Shown piece after piece: positions 36,686 through 44,716 of a stretch of 64,000 bases of DNA; position 1 is the stretch's first letter, and each line of letters begins with the position of its first letter. A program made the position numbers and the translations under genes. Location of the stretch: NCBI RefSeq assembly GCF_014199985.1, contig NZ_JACHOS010000001.1, positions 496,001 to 560,000 of the forward strand, read 5' to 3'. The notes under the pieces were generated by a model. The model was not told where the DNA came from, ran no database searches, and saw nothing but the letters and a program-made list of their open reading frames with translations. The DNA comes from Methylorubrum rhodesianum. GTDB lineage: Bacteria; Pseudomonadota; Alphaproteobacteria; Rhizobiales; Beijerinckiaceae.

Positions 36686-37141
36686 ATGCAGGCATGTGGC
36701 GGAGAGAGGCAACCCACCGTCCTGGTGGCCGAGCCTCAGGCGCTGCCGGGCATGTGGCTGGAGGACGTGCTCACTGGCGCCGGCTGCGCCGTCAGCGGCC
36801 CCTACGGCACCTGCGAGGATGCCGCTGCGAGCCTAGACCGAAGCCCCCCGGACTTCGCGGTGGTGAGCGTCGACCTCAACTGGGGTCCTGGCTTTCCGCT
36901 CGCCTGCGCACTGCGCCGGCGCGGCATCCCCTTCGCCCTGATCGCCGGCAACGCCCGGGTGCCGGGCGCCTTCGCGGACGTGCCCGTGTTCGACCGGCTG
37001 TTCGATGCCCGGGACATGGTCTCGGCCGTGGCCGCCTCCTGCGCCGTCCCGGGCTGCCCGCGGACTTGCCCGATGCTGGGTAGGATCGCGGCCGGAGAGG
37101 AGCTTGCGCTGGATCAATGTCCGACGGCCTGCCGCGCCTAG
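36686..37141 (+). CDS. degenerate receiver-domain protein with Cys-rich tail
   Basis: A 151-residue protein from ATG 36686 (MQACGGERQ). Residues 10-120 follow the CheY-like receiver pattern (PTVLVAEPQALPGMWLEDVLTGAGCAV, DFAVVSVDLNWG, GIPFALIAGN). The acidic pair is replaced by EP, the phospho-acceptor position reads Ser in VVSVDLN, the switch Thr is absent and the conserved Lys is Arg. It is probably not phosphorylated normally. The tail has five Cys (CAVPGCPRTC and CPTAC), possibly a metal or redox site. The next box (37104) lies inside its 3' end. Confidence 0.7.
   Translation: MQACGGERQPTVLVAEPQALPGMWLEDVLTGAGCAVSGPYGTCEDAAASLDRSPPDFAVVSVDLNWGPGFPLACALRRRGIPFALIAGNARVPGAFADVPVFDRLFDARDMVSAVAASCAVPGCPRTCPMLGRIAAGEELALDQCPTACRA
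37104..37117 (+). promoter_or_regulatory. FNR/FixK-like box (one mismatch)
   Basis: TTGCGCTGGATCAA, identical to the box at 34736, is centred 80 bp upstream of the BON protein start at 37190 and lies within the preceding coding region. Confidence 0.5.
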
Positions 37142-37189
37142 CGTCGGCTCCGGCCAGGTACGACCTGGGCCTCATCGAGGAGACGGACC

Positions 37190-37837
37190 ATGGGCGACAA
37201 GCTGATTCGCCAGAACGTCATCGACGAGCTCGACTTCGACCCGAGCATCGACGCCGCCCACATCGGCGTCGCCGTGGAAAACGGCATCGTCACGCTCACC
37301 GGCCACGTCGGCAGCTACACCGAGCGCGTCGCCGCCGAGAAGGCCGCCCAGAAGGTGCGCGGCGTGCGCGGGGTGGTGGAGGAGATCCAGGTCCGCTTCG
37401 GCGGCGAGACACCGCCGCGCGACGAGGACATCGCCCAGCGCGCGGTGCAGATGCTCGACTGGTCGGTGACCGTGCCCAAGGGCGCCGTGCAGGTGAAGGT
37501 CCAGAACGGCTGGGTGACGCTCTCCGGCAAGGTCGACTGGCAGTACCAGCGGGAGGAGGCCTACCGCGCGATCCGGCGCCTCGCAGGGGTCGCCGGCATC
37601 ATGAACACCATCGAGGTGACCCCGAAGGCGAGCGTGCCCGACGTGCGCTCGAAGATCATGGCGGCGCTCAAGCGCAACGCCGAGCTTGAGGCCGACGCCA
37701 TCAAGGTGACGGTGAAGGACGCCAAGGTCGTCCTGGAGGGCAAGGTGAACGCCTGGTACGAGCGCGAGCTCGCCGAGAATGCCGCGTGGTCGGCCCCGGG
37801 CGTGCGCGCCGTCGAGGACCACCTCACGCTGGGCTGA
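37190..37837 (+). CDS. triple BON-domain protein
   Basis: A 215-residue soluble protein made of three BON domains (about 3-70, 77-145, 148-215), each with the GIVTLTGHVGSYTER / GWVTLSGKVDWQYQRE / AKVVLEGKVNAWYERE type motif. No signal peptide is visible, so it is probably cytoplasmic, unlike OsmY. BON domains bind membranes or lipids in other proteins. Two close paralogues with the same architecture are at 44717 and 50530, all behind FNR-like boxes. Confidence 0.88.
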   Translation: MGDKLIRQNVIDELDFDPSIDAAHIGVAVENGIVTLTGHVGSYTERVAAEKAAQKVRGVRGVVEEIQVRFGGETPPRDEDIAQRAVQMLDWSVTVPKGAVQVKVQNGWVTLSGKVDWQYQREEAYRAIRRLAGVAGIMNTIEVTPKASVPDVRSKIMAALKRNAELEADAIKVTVKDAKVVLEGKVNAWYERELAENAAWSAPGVRAVEDHLTLG

Positions 37838-37846
37838 GCCCCGCCG

Positions 37847-37875
37847 GATGGGTGTGGTCCCGGACCATACCCATC
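37847..37875. repeat. long inverted repeat between BON and Usp genes
   Basis: GATGGGTGTGGTCC (37847-37860) and GGACCATACCCATC (37862-37875) form a 14-bp hairpin with one G-U pair, starting 10 bp after the BON stop. No T tract follows. It may terminate the BON transcript, stabilise an mRNA end, or act as an operator for the Usp gene at 37920, which has no FNR-like box of its own. Confidence 0.55.
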
Positions 37876-37919
37876 AAGCATTCCCAACCCCGTCTTTGCC
37901 TGCCGGCCGGAGACCTCCC

Positions 37920-38732
37920 ATGACCTTTGCCAGCATCATGGTGGCGATGGACCTGACGACGGAGGCGCGCGACCGCGTGCGCCTGGCCGGCCACCTCGCC
38001 GACGAGTTCCGCGCCCGCCTGATCGGCGTGGCGGCCGAAACGCCGGCCTACGCCGTGCCGCCGGTGGGACCGACGCCGGCGAGCGCCTACGCGCTGACCG
38101 CCTCGAACGAGACCGTGCTGAATGACCTCAGGCAGGCGCACGCCGCCTTCGAGGAGGCGGCCGGCAATCGCAGCCGCGTCGAGTGGCGCTCCAACATCGA
38201 GCTCCCGCTGCCCTTCCTCGTCGCGCAGGCCGCCGCCGCCGACCTTGTCGTGGTCGGGCGCAAGACCGAGCCCGGGACCATGCTGTTCTCGGTCGACCCG
38301 GGGGACCTCGTCATGCGTCTCGGGCAGCCGGTCCTGGTGGTGCCGCCCGAGGTCGACCACCTCGACGCCAAGCGTGTCGCAGTGGGCTGGAAGGACACCC
38401 GTGAGGCGCGCCGGGCGGTCTGGGACGCGCTGCCCTTCCTCAAGCGGGCGTCCCAGGTCGTCGTGATCTCCGTCGACGACGGGGACGGCGCGGCCGATCC
38501 GCAGGACATCGTCGGGTTGCTGCAGGTCCACGACGTCTACGCCACGTCCGTCCGGAAGGACGCTTGCGGCTCCGCAGCCTCCGAGGCCCTCGTGGACGCC
38601 GCTTCCGAGCAGGCCGCCGACCTGCTCGTCGCGGGTGCCTACGGCCACGGTCGGCTCCGCGAATGGGCCTTCGGCGGCGTCACTCGCGACCTTCTGGCAT
38701 ATGCCCCTATCTGTTGCCTGATGAGCCACTGA
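37920..38732 (+). CDS. universal stress protein, tandem UspA domains
   Basis: A 270-residue paralogue of the Usp at 30793. It begins MTFASIMVAMDL, with a second domain from about residue 150 (VAVGWKDTREARRAVWDALPFL). The C-terminal loop reads GAYGHGRLREWAFGGVTRDLL and the protein ends CCLMSH. Such tandem Usp proteins are typically cytoplasmic ATP- or AMP-binding. Its stop overlaps the start of the Cys-rich secreted protein gene (TGATG), so the two are coupled. Confidence 0.9.
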   Translation: MTFASIMVAMDLTTEARDRVRLAGHLADEFRARLIGVAAETPAYAVPPVGPTPASAYALTASNETVLNDLRQAHAAFEEAAGNRSRVEWRSNIELPLPFLVAQAAAADLVVVGRKTEPGTMLFSVDPGDLVMRLGQPVLVVPPEVDHLDAKRVAVGWKDTREARRAVWDALPFLKRASQVVVISVDDGDGAADPQDIVGLLQVHDVYATSVRKDACGSAASEALVDAASEQAADLLVAGAYGHGRLREWAFGGVTRDLLAYAPICCLMSH

Positions 38733-39082
38733 TGTCCGCCGTCGCGCGTACAGCCGCGGCACGCGCTGCCCAACTGGGCCTCGCCGCGGTCATGGCGAGC
38801 GCATCGGCTATCCATGCACAGTCGAGGCCGGGCTCACCCGATTCGAGAGGAACCTTTGTTGAGCCGGCAAACGCGCCCCATCGTCACTGCTCCGGCTCCT
38901 GCCTGAAGAGCGGAACCCTGCGGTGGTTCTGCAAGCCCCACCAGACCTGCAGCTTGGACTGCGGCACGGCGCCCCCGCATATGCACTGCCACGACCTGCA
39001 GCGGCGAGTGGAGGCACAGGCCTGGGCTAGAGCGTCCGTCGGCTCCGCCTCCTTGCACTCACGGTCGGTCAGTGGGCCATGA
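38732..39082 (+). CDS. cysteine-rich exported protein
   Basis: A 116-residue protein with a signal peptide (hydrophobic residues about 10-28, AIHAQ cleavage-like). The mature core has six cysteines spaced C-x3-C-x9-C-x5-C-x3-C-x8-C with conserved HC, GSC, W-x-C, QTC and TAPP elements. Identical spacing occurs in the protein at 60959. Disulfides or metal binding in the periplasm are plausible. The last 14 bp overlap the convergent Usp gene. I do not recognise an established family. Confidence 0.72.
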   Translation: MSAVARTAAARAAQLGLAAVMASASAIHAQSRPGSPDSRGTFVEPANAPHRHCSGSCLKSGTLRWFCKPHQTCSLDCGTAPPHMHCHDLQRRVEAQAWARASVGSASLHSRSVSGP

Positions 39083-39929
39083 GCATTGGGATGTGCGCGT
39101 GCTCGATGACATGGCGGGTGACGCCGCCGAGCAGGAACTCGCGCACGCGGCTGTGGGTGTAGGCGCCGAGCGCCAGCATCGAGGCGTTCCGCAGCCCCGC
39201 CTCGGCCAGGATGGCCGCGCCGACCGAAGTCCCATCCTCGACCTCCAGGGTGGCGGCCTCCGCCACGATGCCGTGCCAGCGCAGGTAGGCGCACAGGTCG
39301 GCCGCCCGCGCCTCCTCGAAGCGATCGGTGCGCGCATGCACGACAGTGACCCTGGCGGCCTCGTGCAGCAGCGTGATGGACTGGCCGATCAGGCGCGTCG
39401 CCTCCAGGCTGCCGTTCCAGGCGACCACGACGTGGTCGAGCAGGTCGTAGGGCACGCTCTCACCGACCATGAGCGTCGGGCGCCCGACCGAGAACAGGGC
39501 AGTGTCGAGCGCGCGGCCGGTGAAGGGCTCATCCGGGTTCGGGCGGTCGACGATGACGAGGTCGTTGATCCGGCCGGCGAGGGTGAGCAGAGGCTCGACC
39601 TCGCCAGAGAGCTCGGTCCAGGTCACGAAAGTAGCGTCGAGCCGGTCGCCCTCCGGCATGAACGCCACACCCTCGCGCTCGCACCAGGTTTCCAGGGCTG
39701 CCTTGCCCTCGGCCGCGGCCTCGCGCACGCCCCGCGCGATGGCCTCGATGGTCGCGCAGTCCATCGGCACGAGGCTCGCCATGCTGGCCATGACGTGCTC
39801 GGGGCCCGGCGCCATGAAGGCGACGCCGATGTGGGCCCGCAGGCGCCGGCCCAGGCGCAGGGCGGCGTCGAGCCGGCGCGTGGCGTCGAGACCGGGCGCG
39901 GTCGGGACGAGGAGGCAGCGCAGGAACAT
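39069..39929 (-). CDS. universal stress protein, divergent tandem UspA type
   Basis: A 286-residue protein with two UspA-like domains, more diverged than the other three: it begins MFLRCLLVPTAPGLDATRRL and ends IPMLMAH instead of CCLMSH. The C-terminal loop GAYTHSRVREFLLGGVTRHVI retains the nucleotide-loop shape. It is the third gene of a leftward set (Usp 41092, cytochrome 40277, this gene), starting 15 bp after the cytochrome stop. Confidence 0.88.
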   Translation of the reverse strand: MFLRCLLVPTAPGLDATRRLDAALRLGRRLRAHIGVAFMAPGPEHVMASMASLVPMDCATIEAIARGVREAAAEGKAALETWCEREGVAFMPEGDRLDATFVTWTELSGEVEPLLTLAGRINDLVIVDRPNPDEPFTGRALDTALFSVGRPTLMVGESVPYDLLDHVVVAWNGSLEATRLIGQSITLLHEAARVTVVHARTDRFEEARAADLCAYLRWHGIVAEAATLEVEDGTSVGAAILAEAGLRNASMLALGAYTHSRVREFLLGGVTRHVIEHAHIPMLMAH

Positions 39930-39944
39930 CGGGGATCTCCTCGC

Positions 39945-40277
39945 TCAGCGTTCCAGGGTCTTCAGGTAGGCGATCAGGGCCTCGACCTGGTCCGGGTCGA
40001 ACCGGAACTCGGGCATGCTGGGGTGTCCGGTGCGGATGCCCTCGGCGAGCGCCTCGCCGAGATCCTCGACGGGGTAGCGCATGTGCAACTCACGGAAGGG
40101 CGGCGCCGCGAGCAGTGGACTTCCTCCGACGCGCCCCACCGCGTGGCACCGGGCGCAGTTGGTCCGGGCGAGCGTCTCGCCTTGCTTCACCTGCCGGTCC
40201 CAGGCAGTGGCGGGGCCGGCCATCAGGTTCGACAGAAGCGTGAGGGCGCCGATCAGGTTGAGGGCTGCCGGACGCAT
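39945..40277 (-). CDS. small monohaem c-type cytochrome
   Basis: A 110-residue exported cytochrome. The signal peptide is about residues 1-25 (ends GPATAW), the haem site CARCH at about 41-45 and the likely axial Met in HPSMPEF near 88. The C-terminal helix DQVEALIAYLKTL is typical of class I. It resembles the cytochrome at 32994. Its start overlaps the stop of the upstream Usp gene (TGATG at 40277). The pairing of Usp and cytochrome genes in one operon is notable. Confidence 0.88.
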   Translation of the reverse strand: MRPAALNLIGALTLLSNLMAGPATAWDRQVKQGETLARTNCARCHAVGRVGGSPLLAAPPFRELHMRYPVEDLGEALAEGIRTGHPSMPEFRFDPDQVEALIAYLKTLER

Positions 40278-41092
40278 CAGTGGCTCATCAGGCAGCAGAC
40301 GGGCGTGGTCTGCAGGACGTCACGGGTTGCACCCCCGAAGATCCACTCGCGTAGGCGGCTGTGCCCGTAGGCTCCCATCACGACGAGGTCCGCCTCCTCG
40401 CGACCGGCGAACCGGAGGATCTCGTCCGCGGCGCTGACCTCCGGGCTCCGCAGCAGGTGCGTGGTGACAGCCACAGAATGGTCGGAGAGATAGGCGGCCA
40501 CGTCCTCGGCGCCCTCCCGGTCGGCATCGGGGCCAACCACCGCGACGAGGACCTCGTCGGCCCGGGTCAGGAACGGCAGCGCGTCGTGGACTGCGCGGCG
40601 CGCCTCGCGCGTGTCCTTCCAGGCCACCACGACCCGCTTTGCCGCGAGGCGTTCGATGCCGGGCGGCGCGACCAGCACCGGCCGCCCGACCTCCATCAGG
40701 AGCGCCCCGGCCGCGACGCCCATCGGGCCCGGGTCGCCGTCTGCCGGCCCCTGCCGGCCGACCACCACGACGTCGGCGGCCCGCGCCTGCCCGACGAGGT
40801 AGGCCAGGGGCTGGGCCGGCGCCGAGCGCCAGGCCGTCCCCTCCGCGGCCCCGGCCTCGCGCTCGAACAGGGCCTTGGCTTCCGCGAGCTGCTCGGCCGC
40901 CAGGCGCTCCTCGATGGCCCAGACCCGCTCGACCTCCAGCATGTCGCCGACCGGCATGGGGGCCAGGACCGGGCGCGCGGCGACCCCAATCAGCCTGGCC
41001 TCGAACCGCTCCGCGAGGCCGGCCGCCAGCTGGACCCGGTCCGCGGCCGCGGCCCCGAGGTCGACCGAGACCATGACGTTGGAGATCTTCAT
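40277..41092 (-). CDS. universal stress protein, tandem UspA domains
   Basis: A 271-residue paralogue starting MKISNVMVSVDLG, second domain from about residue 145 (VVVAWKDTREARRAVHDALPFL). The C-terminus has GAYGHSRLREWIFGGATRDVL and CCLMSH. It is first in a three-gene leftward operon with a cytochrome c and another Usp. An FNR-like box is centred 74 bp upstream. Confidence 0.9.
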   Translation of the reverse strand: MKISNVMVSVDLGAAAADRVQLAAGLAERFEARLIGVAARPVLAPMPVGDMLEVERVWAIEERLAAEQLAEAKALFEREAGAAEGTAWRSAPAQPLAYLVGQARAADVVVVGRQGPADGDPGPMGVAAGALLMEVGRPVLVAPPGIERLAAKRVVVAWKDTREARRAVHDALPFLTRADEVLVAVVGPDADREGAEDVAAYLSDHSVAVTTHLLRSPEVSAADEILRFAGREEADLVVMGAYGHSRLREWIFGGATRDVLQTTPVCCLMSH

Positions 41093-41159
41093 GACCGCCT
41101 CCCGCTGCCGGGCTCACCGGCTTGCCGGAGAGATCCTGCGCGCGGCGGCGGCCAAAGCC

Positions 41160-41173
41160 TTGATCCATCTCAA
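41160..41173 (-). promoter_or_regulatory. FNR/FixK-like box for the Usp-cytochrome-Usp operon
   Basis: TTGATCCATCTCAA, an exact TTGA-N6-TCAA match, is centred 74 bp upstream of the start codon at 41092. Confidence 0.6.
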
Positions 41174-41448
41174 CGGGACGCCGGCCTCGCGCAGGCGGAC
41201 AGGTCCCGTACTGGGACGACGAAGAACGGGGGCGATCCGTCGGGCTTCAACGTCACGCTGAGGCATTCCGTCCCCAGCGCCTGGGTATCGGCGGCCGCGC
41301 AGCCGACATCCCATCCGGCCAGCTCGTAGACCACGGTTCCCGCAGTGGCACCGGGCTCGATCTCGCTGTCGCGGACCATGCGGTAGGCGCGCGGCCGCCA
41401 TGGATGCCCGCCGAGCATTCTCCGGATTAGCCCCGAAAATCCCCTCAT
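41170..41448 (-). CDS. hypothetical protein
   Basis: A 92-residue protein taken from ATG 41448 (MRGFSGLIRRMLGG); the frame is open to 41529. It contains YRMVRDSEIEPGATAGTVVYELAGWDVGCAAADTQALG and a hydrophobic C-terminal strand (PPFFVVPVRDL). No known domain. It lies just upstream of the box for the Usp operon and could be transcribed from a promoter further right. Coding potential is moderate. Confidence 0.5.
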   Translation of the reverse strand: MRGFSGLIRRMLGGHPWRPRAYRMVRDSEIEPGATAGTVVYELAGWDVGCAAADTQALGTECLSVTLKPDGSPPFFVVPVRDLSACARPASR

Positions 41449-41560
41449 GTGAGCACCACCATCGCCTTCGGCCGGGCGGGGGTGGCCGCCCCGCCGCCTC
41501 GCCATTTGTCCGGGGAACGACTTGCGCAATCCGAGTAGATTACACTAATTCTAATTCAAG

Positions 41561-41839
41561 ATGAGAGCGCGAGGGAGACCTGCCGGCTGGCGCGCCCTGA
41601 CCCCCGGGCAACGGGCGATGTTGCTGCGCCTGCATCGCGACGGCCCCCTGGTCTCGCTCGCCCCTTGGGAAATGCGCACCATCCGCTCGTTGCTCGCGCG
41701 GGGGCTCGTCAGGCCGAGGATGCGCGGCGGGAGCGACATCGAGACGGCCGGCCTGTGGTTCCTTAGCGGCAAGGGCGAGCGGGCGCTGCCCCGTGCGGCG
41801 GCGGACGCCGGCGGCGCGGAGGCTCGAACCGGTCCATGA
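41561..41839 (+). CDS. hypothetical small protein, possibly winged-helix
   Basis: A 92-residue basic protein, MRARGRPAGWRALTPGQRAMLLRLHRDGPLVSLAPWEMRTIRSLLARGLVRPR, consistent with a winged helix-turn-helix: helix, turn, recognition helix MRTIRSLLARGLV and a short wing. The AT-rich TAGATTACACTAATTC sequence before the ATG probably contains its promoter. Its stop overlaps the next small membrane protein start (ATGA). Confidence 0.55.
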   Translation: MRARGRPAGWRALTPGQRAMLLRLHRDGPLVSLAPWEMRTIRSLLARGLVRPRMRGGSDIETAGLWFLSGKGERALPRAAADAGGAEARTGP

Positions 41840-42000
41840 CCATGAACTGGCTGATCGACCGGCTGCTTGTCCTCGGGATCGTCCTCGTGGTGGCCGGAGC
41901 CGTCGCCGCCCTTTCCGCGGCAGGGTTCGGCCGCGTCGGGGAGACCTGCGGGCTCGCTGCCCTCGTGGCGAGCCTCGTCACCGTCTGGCTCCGCCGGTGA
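41836..42000 (+). CDS. small two-helix membrane protein (54 residues)
   Basis: A 54-codon ORF beginning MTMNWLIDRLLVLG, ATGA-overlapped with the upstream gene. Two hydrophobic helices (about 5-28 and 37-52) are separated by a short loop (GFGRVGETCG), ending in RR. It is followed 35 bp later by the cytochrome b561 gene on the same strand, so it may be co-expressed. Function unknown; such short membrane proteins are easily missed. Confidence 0.55.
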   Translation: MTMNWLIDRLLVLGIVLVVAGAVAALSAAGFGRVGETCGLAALVASLVTVWLRR

Positions 42001-42035
42001 GCCGGTCCCATTCCCGTGACGAAGGCAAACGCTCG

Positions 42036-42566
42036 ATGCGACCGACAGAACCCAGCTATGACCGTGGCACCGTCACCCTGCACTGGCTGACAGCCGCCCT
42101 CGTGACCGTGCTCTGGTTGATCGGGACCTTCCTGGAAGACCTCCTGCCGAAGGGAGTTTTGCGCTCGGGGGTATGGTCGGCGCATTTCGACCTCGGACTT
42201 GTCCTCGCCGTCGTGCTCGTCGCGTTCATGGCGTGGCGCCGAACGGGCGGCCGCAGGCTGCCCATCGAGGATGCCGGGCCGCTGCACCGCGTGGCCAAGG
42301 GCACCCACGCGGCGCTGTACCTGCTGCTGCTGCTCATCGTTGCCCTCGGCATCGCGAACGCCTTCGTGCGCGGCGTCCACCTGATCGGACCCGTCGACCT
42401 GCCCAAGCTCGGTGATCCGGAATGGCGGAAACCGCTGACGCGCTGGCACGGCCTCGCCGCCCACCTGCTGATGGCCCTTGCCCTCTTCCATTCCGCGGCC
42501 GCGCTGGCGCACCATTACCTGTGGCACGACGCGGTCCTGCGCCGCATACTGGCCTGGAGGCGCTGA
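42036..42566 (+). CDS. cytochrome b561
   Basis: A 176-residue inner-membrane dihaem b-type cytochrome of the bacterial b561 family. It has four helices, with histidines placed as expected: TLHWLTAALV (helix 1), AHFDLGL (helix 2), THAALYLLLLLIVALG (helix 3) and WHGLAAHLLMALALFHSAAALAHHYLW (helix 4). The start MRPTEPSYDRGTVTLHW is typical. Such proteins pass electrons between the quinone pool and periplasmic partners or superoxide. Its position in the stress block suits a respiratory or redox role. Confidence 0.88.
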   Translation: MRPTEPSYDRGTVTLHWLTAALVTVLWLIGTFLEDLLPKGVLRSGVWSAHFDLGLVLAVVLVAFMAWRRTGGRRLPIEDAGPLHRVAKGTHAALYLLLLLIVALGIANAFVRGVHLIGPVDLPKLGDPEWRKPLTRWHGLAAHLLMALALFHSAAALAHHYLWHDAVLRRILAWRR

Positions 42567-42792
42567 CGGACCCGGCGCCGCCCGCGCCGGGGAATCAAGT
42601 CGCTGGGCCGGCCTAGGGGCGGCTCGGGCGCGACCGTGGAGCTCTCGCCCGGGCAGGGACTAAGGGTTGGATGGGCAACCCGGCCAGCCTCGCCGAGGAA
42701 CGACTTTGCCGGGTACGGGGACTACACGCGCAGGGTGAGCTACCGGCTGGTCCCCAGCCTTCGGTGAGGGCGAACGGGAACCTCGGGCGCCC

Positions 42793-43512
42793 TCACGCGA
42801 CCTCGCGCTCTAGGTGCAGGTAGTTCGGGTTGAACAGGGCGACGCGCTGGAGCGCCTTGAGGTCCGGGATGGTCAGCGTCCTGTTCCTCAGGATGATCAG
42901 CCCTCGCGTGCGCAGCTCCTGGAGGACCCGGTTGGTGTGGGCGGTCGAGATGCCGAGGGTGTCGGCGAGCTCGGTTTGGGTGAGCGGCCACGGACACTTC
43001 GGGCCGTCAGCCAACCCGACGCATTCCAGGCGTACGAAAAGTTCGCAGAGGAGATGGGCCGTGCGTTCCAGCGAGTCCCGCTGCCCCAGGTTCAGCGTCC
43101 ATTCGCGCAGGATCTCCTCCCTGACCAGCGTCTCCCACCAGAGGCCCCGAAGCAGGCGCGGATGGTTCAGCGTCATGGCGCCGAGCGTATCCGTCGAGAC
43201 CTCCACCAAGCTCACGGCCGTGATGGCCGCGAGCGCGTGGTCCATGGCACGCAGGATCGGGACGTTCAGGTCGCACAAGTCGCCGGGGAGGACGAACCCG
43301 ACGATCTGCCGCCGGCCGTCTTCCAGCATCTTGTAGTGGCAGGCCCAGCCCGAGAGGATCAGGCGCATGACCCTGGGCGGCTCGCCCTCTCGAACGATGT
43401 CCGTGTGCGGCGCATAGGTTCGATGCGGGAGGGCCGCGAGGTCGTCGAGGACCGCCTTGTCTGCGGCCGTCAACCGGGTGAAGTGCTCCAGCTTCCGCGC
43501 CAGCGGGTTCAT
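42793..43512 (-). CDS. CRP/FNR-family transcriptional regulator
   Basis: A 239-residue regulator. The cyclic-nucleotide-binding-like beta roll spans about residues 20-130 (HTDIVREGEPPRVMRLILSGWACHYKMLEDGRRQIVGFVLPGDLCDL). A long dimer helix and a C-terminal HTH follow: PLTQTELADTLGISTAHTNRVLQELRTRGLI near 178-208. There is no N-terminal Cys cluster for an FNR-type FeS centre and no clear cAMP site, so the signal is unknown. ATG 43512 gives the normal length. An exact TTGA-N6-TCAA box is centred 66 bp upstream, suggesting autoregulation, and similar boxes precede most genes from 31 to 52 kb. It is the prime candidate regulator of the block. Confidence 0.88.
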   Translation of the reverse strand: MNPLARKLEHFTRLTAADKAVLDDLAALPHRTYAPHTDIVREGEPPRVMRLILSGWACHYKMLEDGRRQIVGFVLPGDLCDLNVPILRAMDHALAAITAVSLVEVSTDTLGAMTLNHPRLLRGLWWETLVREEILREWTLNLGQRDSLERTAHLLCELFVRLECVGLADGPKCPWPLTQTELADTLGISTAHTNRVLQELRTRGLIILRNRTLTIPDLKALQRVALFNPNYLHLEREVA

Positions 43513-43571
43513 CGTGCCGACCCTCCATGGCGAACGCCGCGGCATGGAGGGCCGTCCGTGACCCGCCCGCA

Positions 43572-43585
43572 TTGACGTGGCTCAA
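43572..43585 (-). promoter_or_regulatory. FNR/FixK-like box upstream of the CRP/FNR regulator
   Basis: TTGACGTGGCTCAA, an exact TTGA-N6-TCAA match, is centred 66 bp upstream of the regulator start at 43512, the same spacing as at the other boxes. Confidence 0.6.
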
Positions 43586-43721
43586 CCCGAGGGCTCGTCG
43601 CGAACGCGGGCAACACCGAAACCCATGGCCTCCTTTGGTGCGAATACTCTGAGCGAACCGGCACGGCCGGTCCAAGGCTCCTGGAGTGGACGCGAGCGAG
43701 GGCCCCGGCTGACCTCGGCCA

Positions 43722-44707
43722 TCAGGGCACGAGCACGGCCGCGCCATGCAGAATTCCGGAGCGGTGGGCCCCAATAGCCTCGTTGGCCTGCGCGAGCCGG
43801 TAGGTGCGCGTGCGGGTGACGATGCCTGCCTGCGGCGCGGTCTCGAAGAAGGTACGGGCGTCCTCGCGGGTGAGGTTGGCCACCGAGCGCACGGACCGCT
43901 CGCCCCAGAGCAGGTCGTAGGGGAAGGCCGGGATGTCGCTCATGTGGATGCCGCCGCAGACCACCCAGCCGTCATTGCGCACGGCCCTGAGGGCCGCCGG
44001 CACCAAGCTCCCGTCGGGCGCGAAGACGAGGGCGGCGTCGAGCCGCTCGGGCGGCGCCTCGTCCGAGCCCCCGGCCCAAACCGCCCCGAGCGAGCGGGCG
44101 AACTCCTGCGCCTCCCGGTCGCCGGGGCGGGTGAGCGCGAATACGCGCCGTCCCTGCCAGCGGCCGACCTGGGCGACGATGTGGGCGGCCGCCCCGAAGC
44201 CGTAGAGCCCGATGCTCAGGGCATCCCCGGCCATCTGCAGGGTGCGCCAGCCGATCAGCCCGGCGCAGAGGAGCGGTGCCGTCGCGACGGGGTCCAGGCT
44301 CGGGTCGAGCGGAATGATGAAGGCCGCCTCGGCCACGAGGTGGCTCGCGAAGCCGCCGTCGCGCGTGCAGCCGGTGAAGCCGGGGGCGTCGCAGAGGTTC
44401 TCCCGGTCGGTCTTGCAGTAGGTGCAGTGGCCGCAAGTGTGTCCCAGCCAGGGCACGCCGACTCGGCTGCCAGGAAGCGGCGCCGTTACGCCCGCGCCGG
44501 CCGCTTCCACAATGCCGACGACCTCATGGCCCGGGACGATGGGGTAGACAGCCTGGGGCAGGTCTCCGTCGATGACGTGAAGGTCCGTGCGGCAGACGGC
44601 GCAGGCCCCGGAGCCCGGATCCGGACCTCGCCGGGTCCGGGCTCCGGGGCCGGCCGCTCCTCGGGCACCAGGGGGGCGCCGACCCCCTGCAGCACCATCG
44701 CCAGCAT
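43722..44707 (-). pseudogene. zinc-dependent alcohol dehydrogenase with a frameshift
   Basis: The protein reads MLAMVLQGVGAPLVPEERP from ATG 44707, but the frame is lost near 44606-44610, within a short run of four G. One nucleotide away the normal sequence resumes (ACAVCRTDLHVIDGD with the catalytic-zinc Cys, then PGHE). It continues through the structural zinc site CGHCTYCKTDRENLC and a Rossmann domain (GLYGFGAAAHIV) to the stop at 43722. Adding one G would restore a normal protein of about 328 residues. It is a recent frameshift or a base-calling error. It follows the BON gene by 9 bp. Confidence 0.8.
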
Positions 44708-44716
44708 CGACGAACC

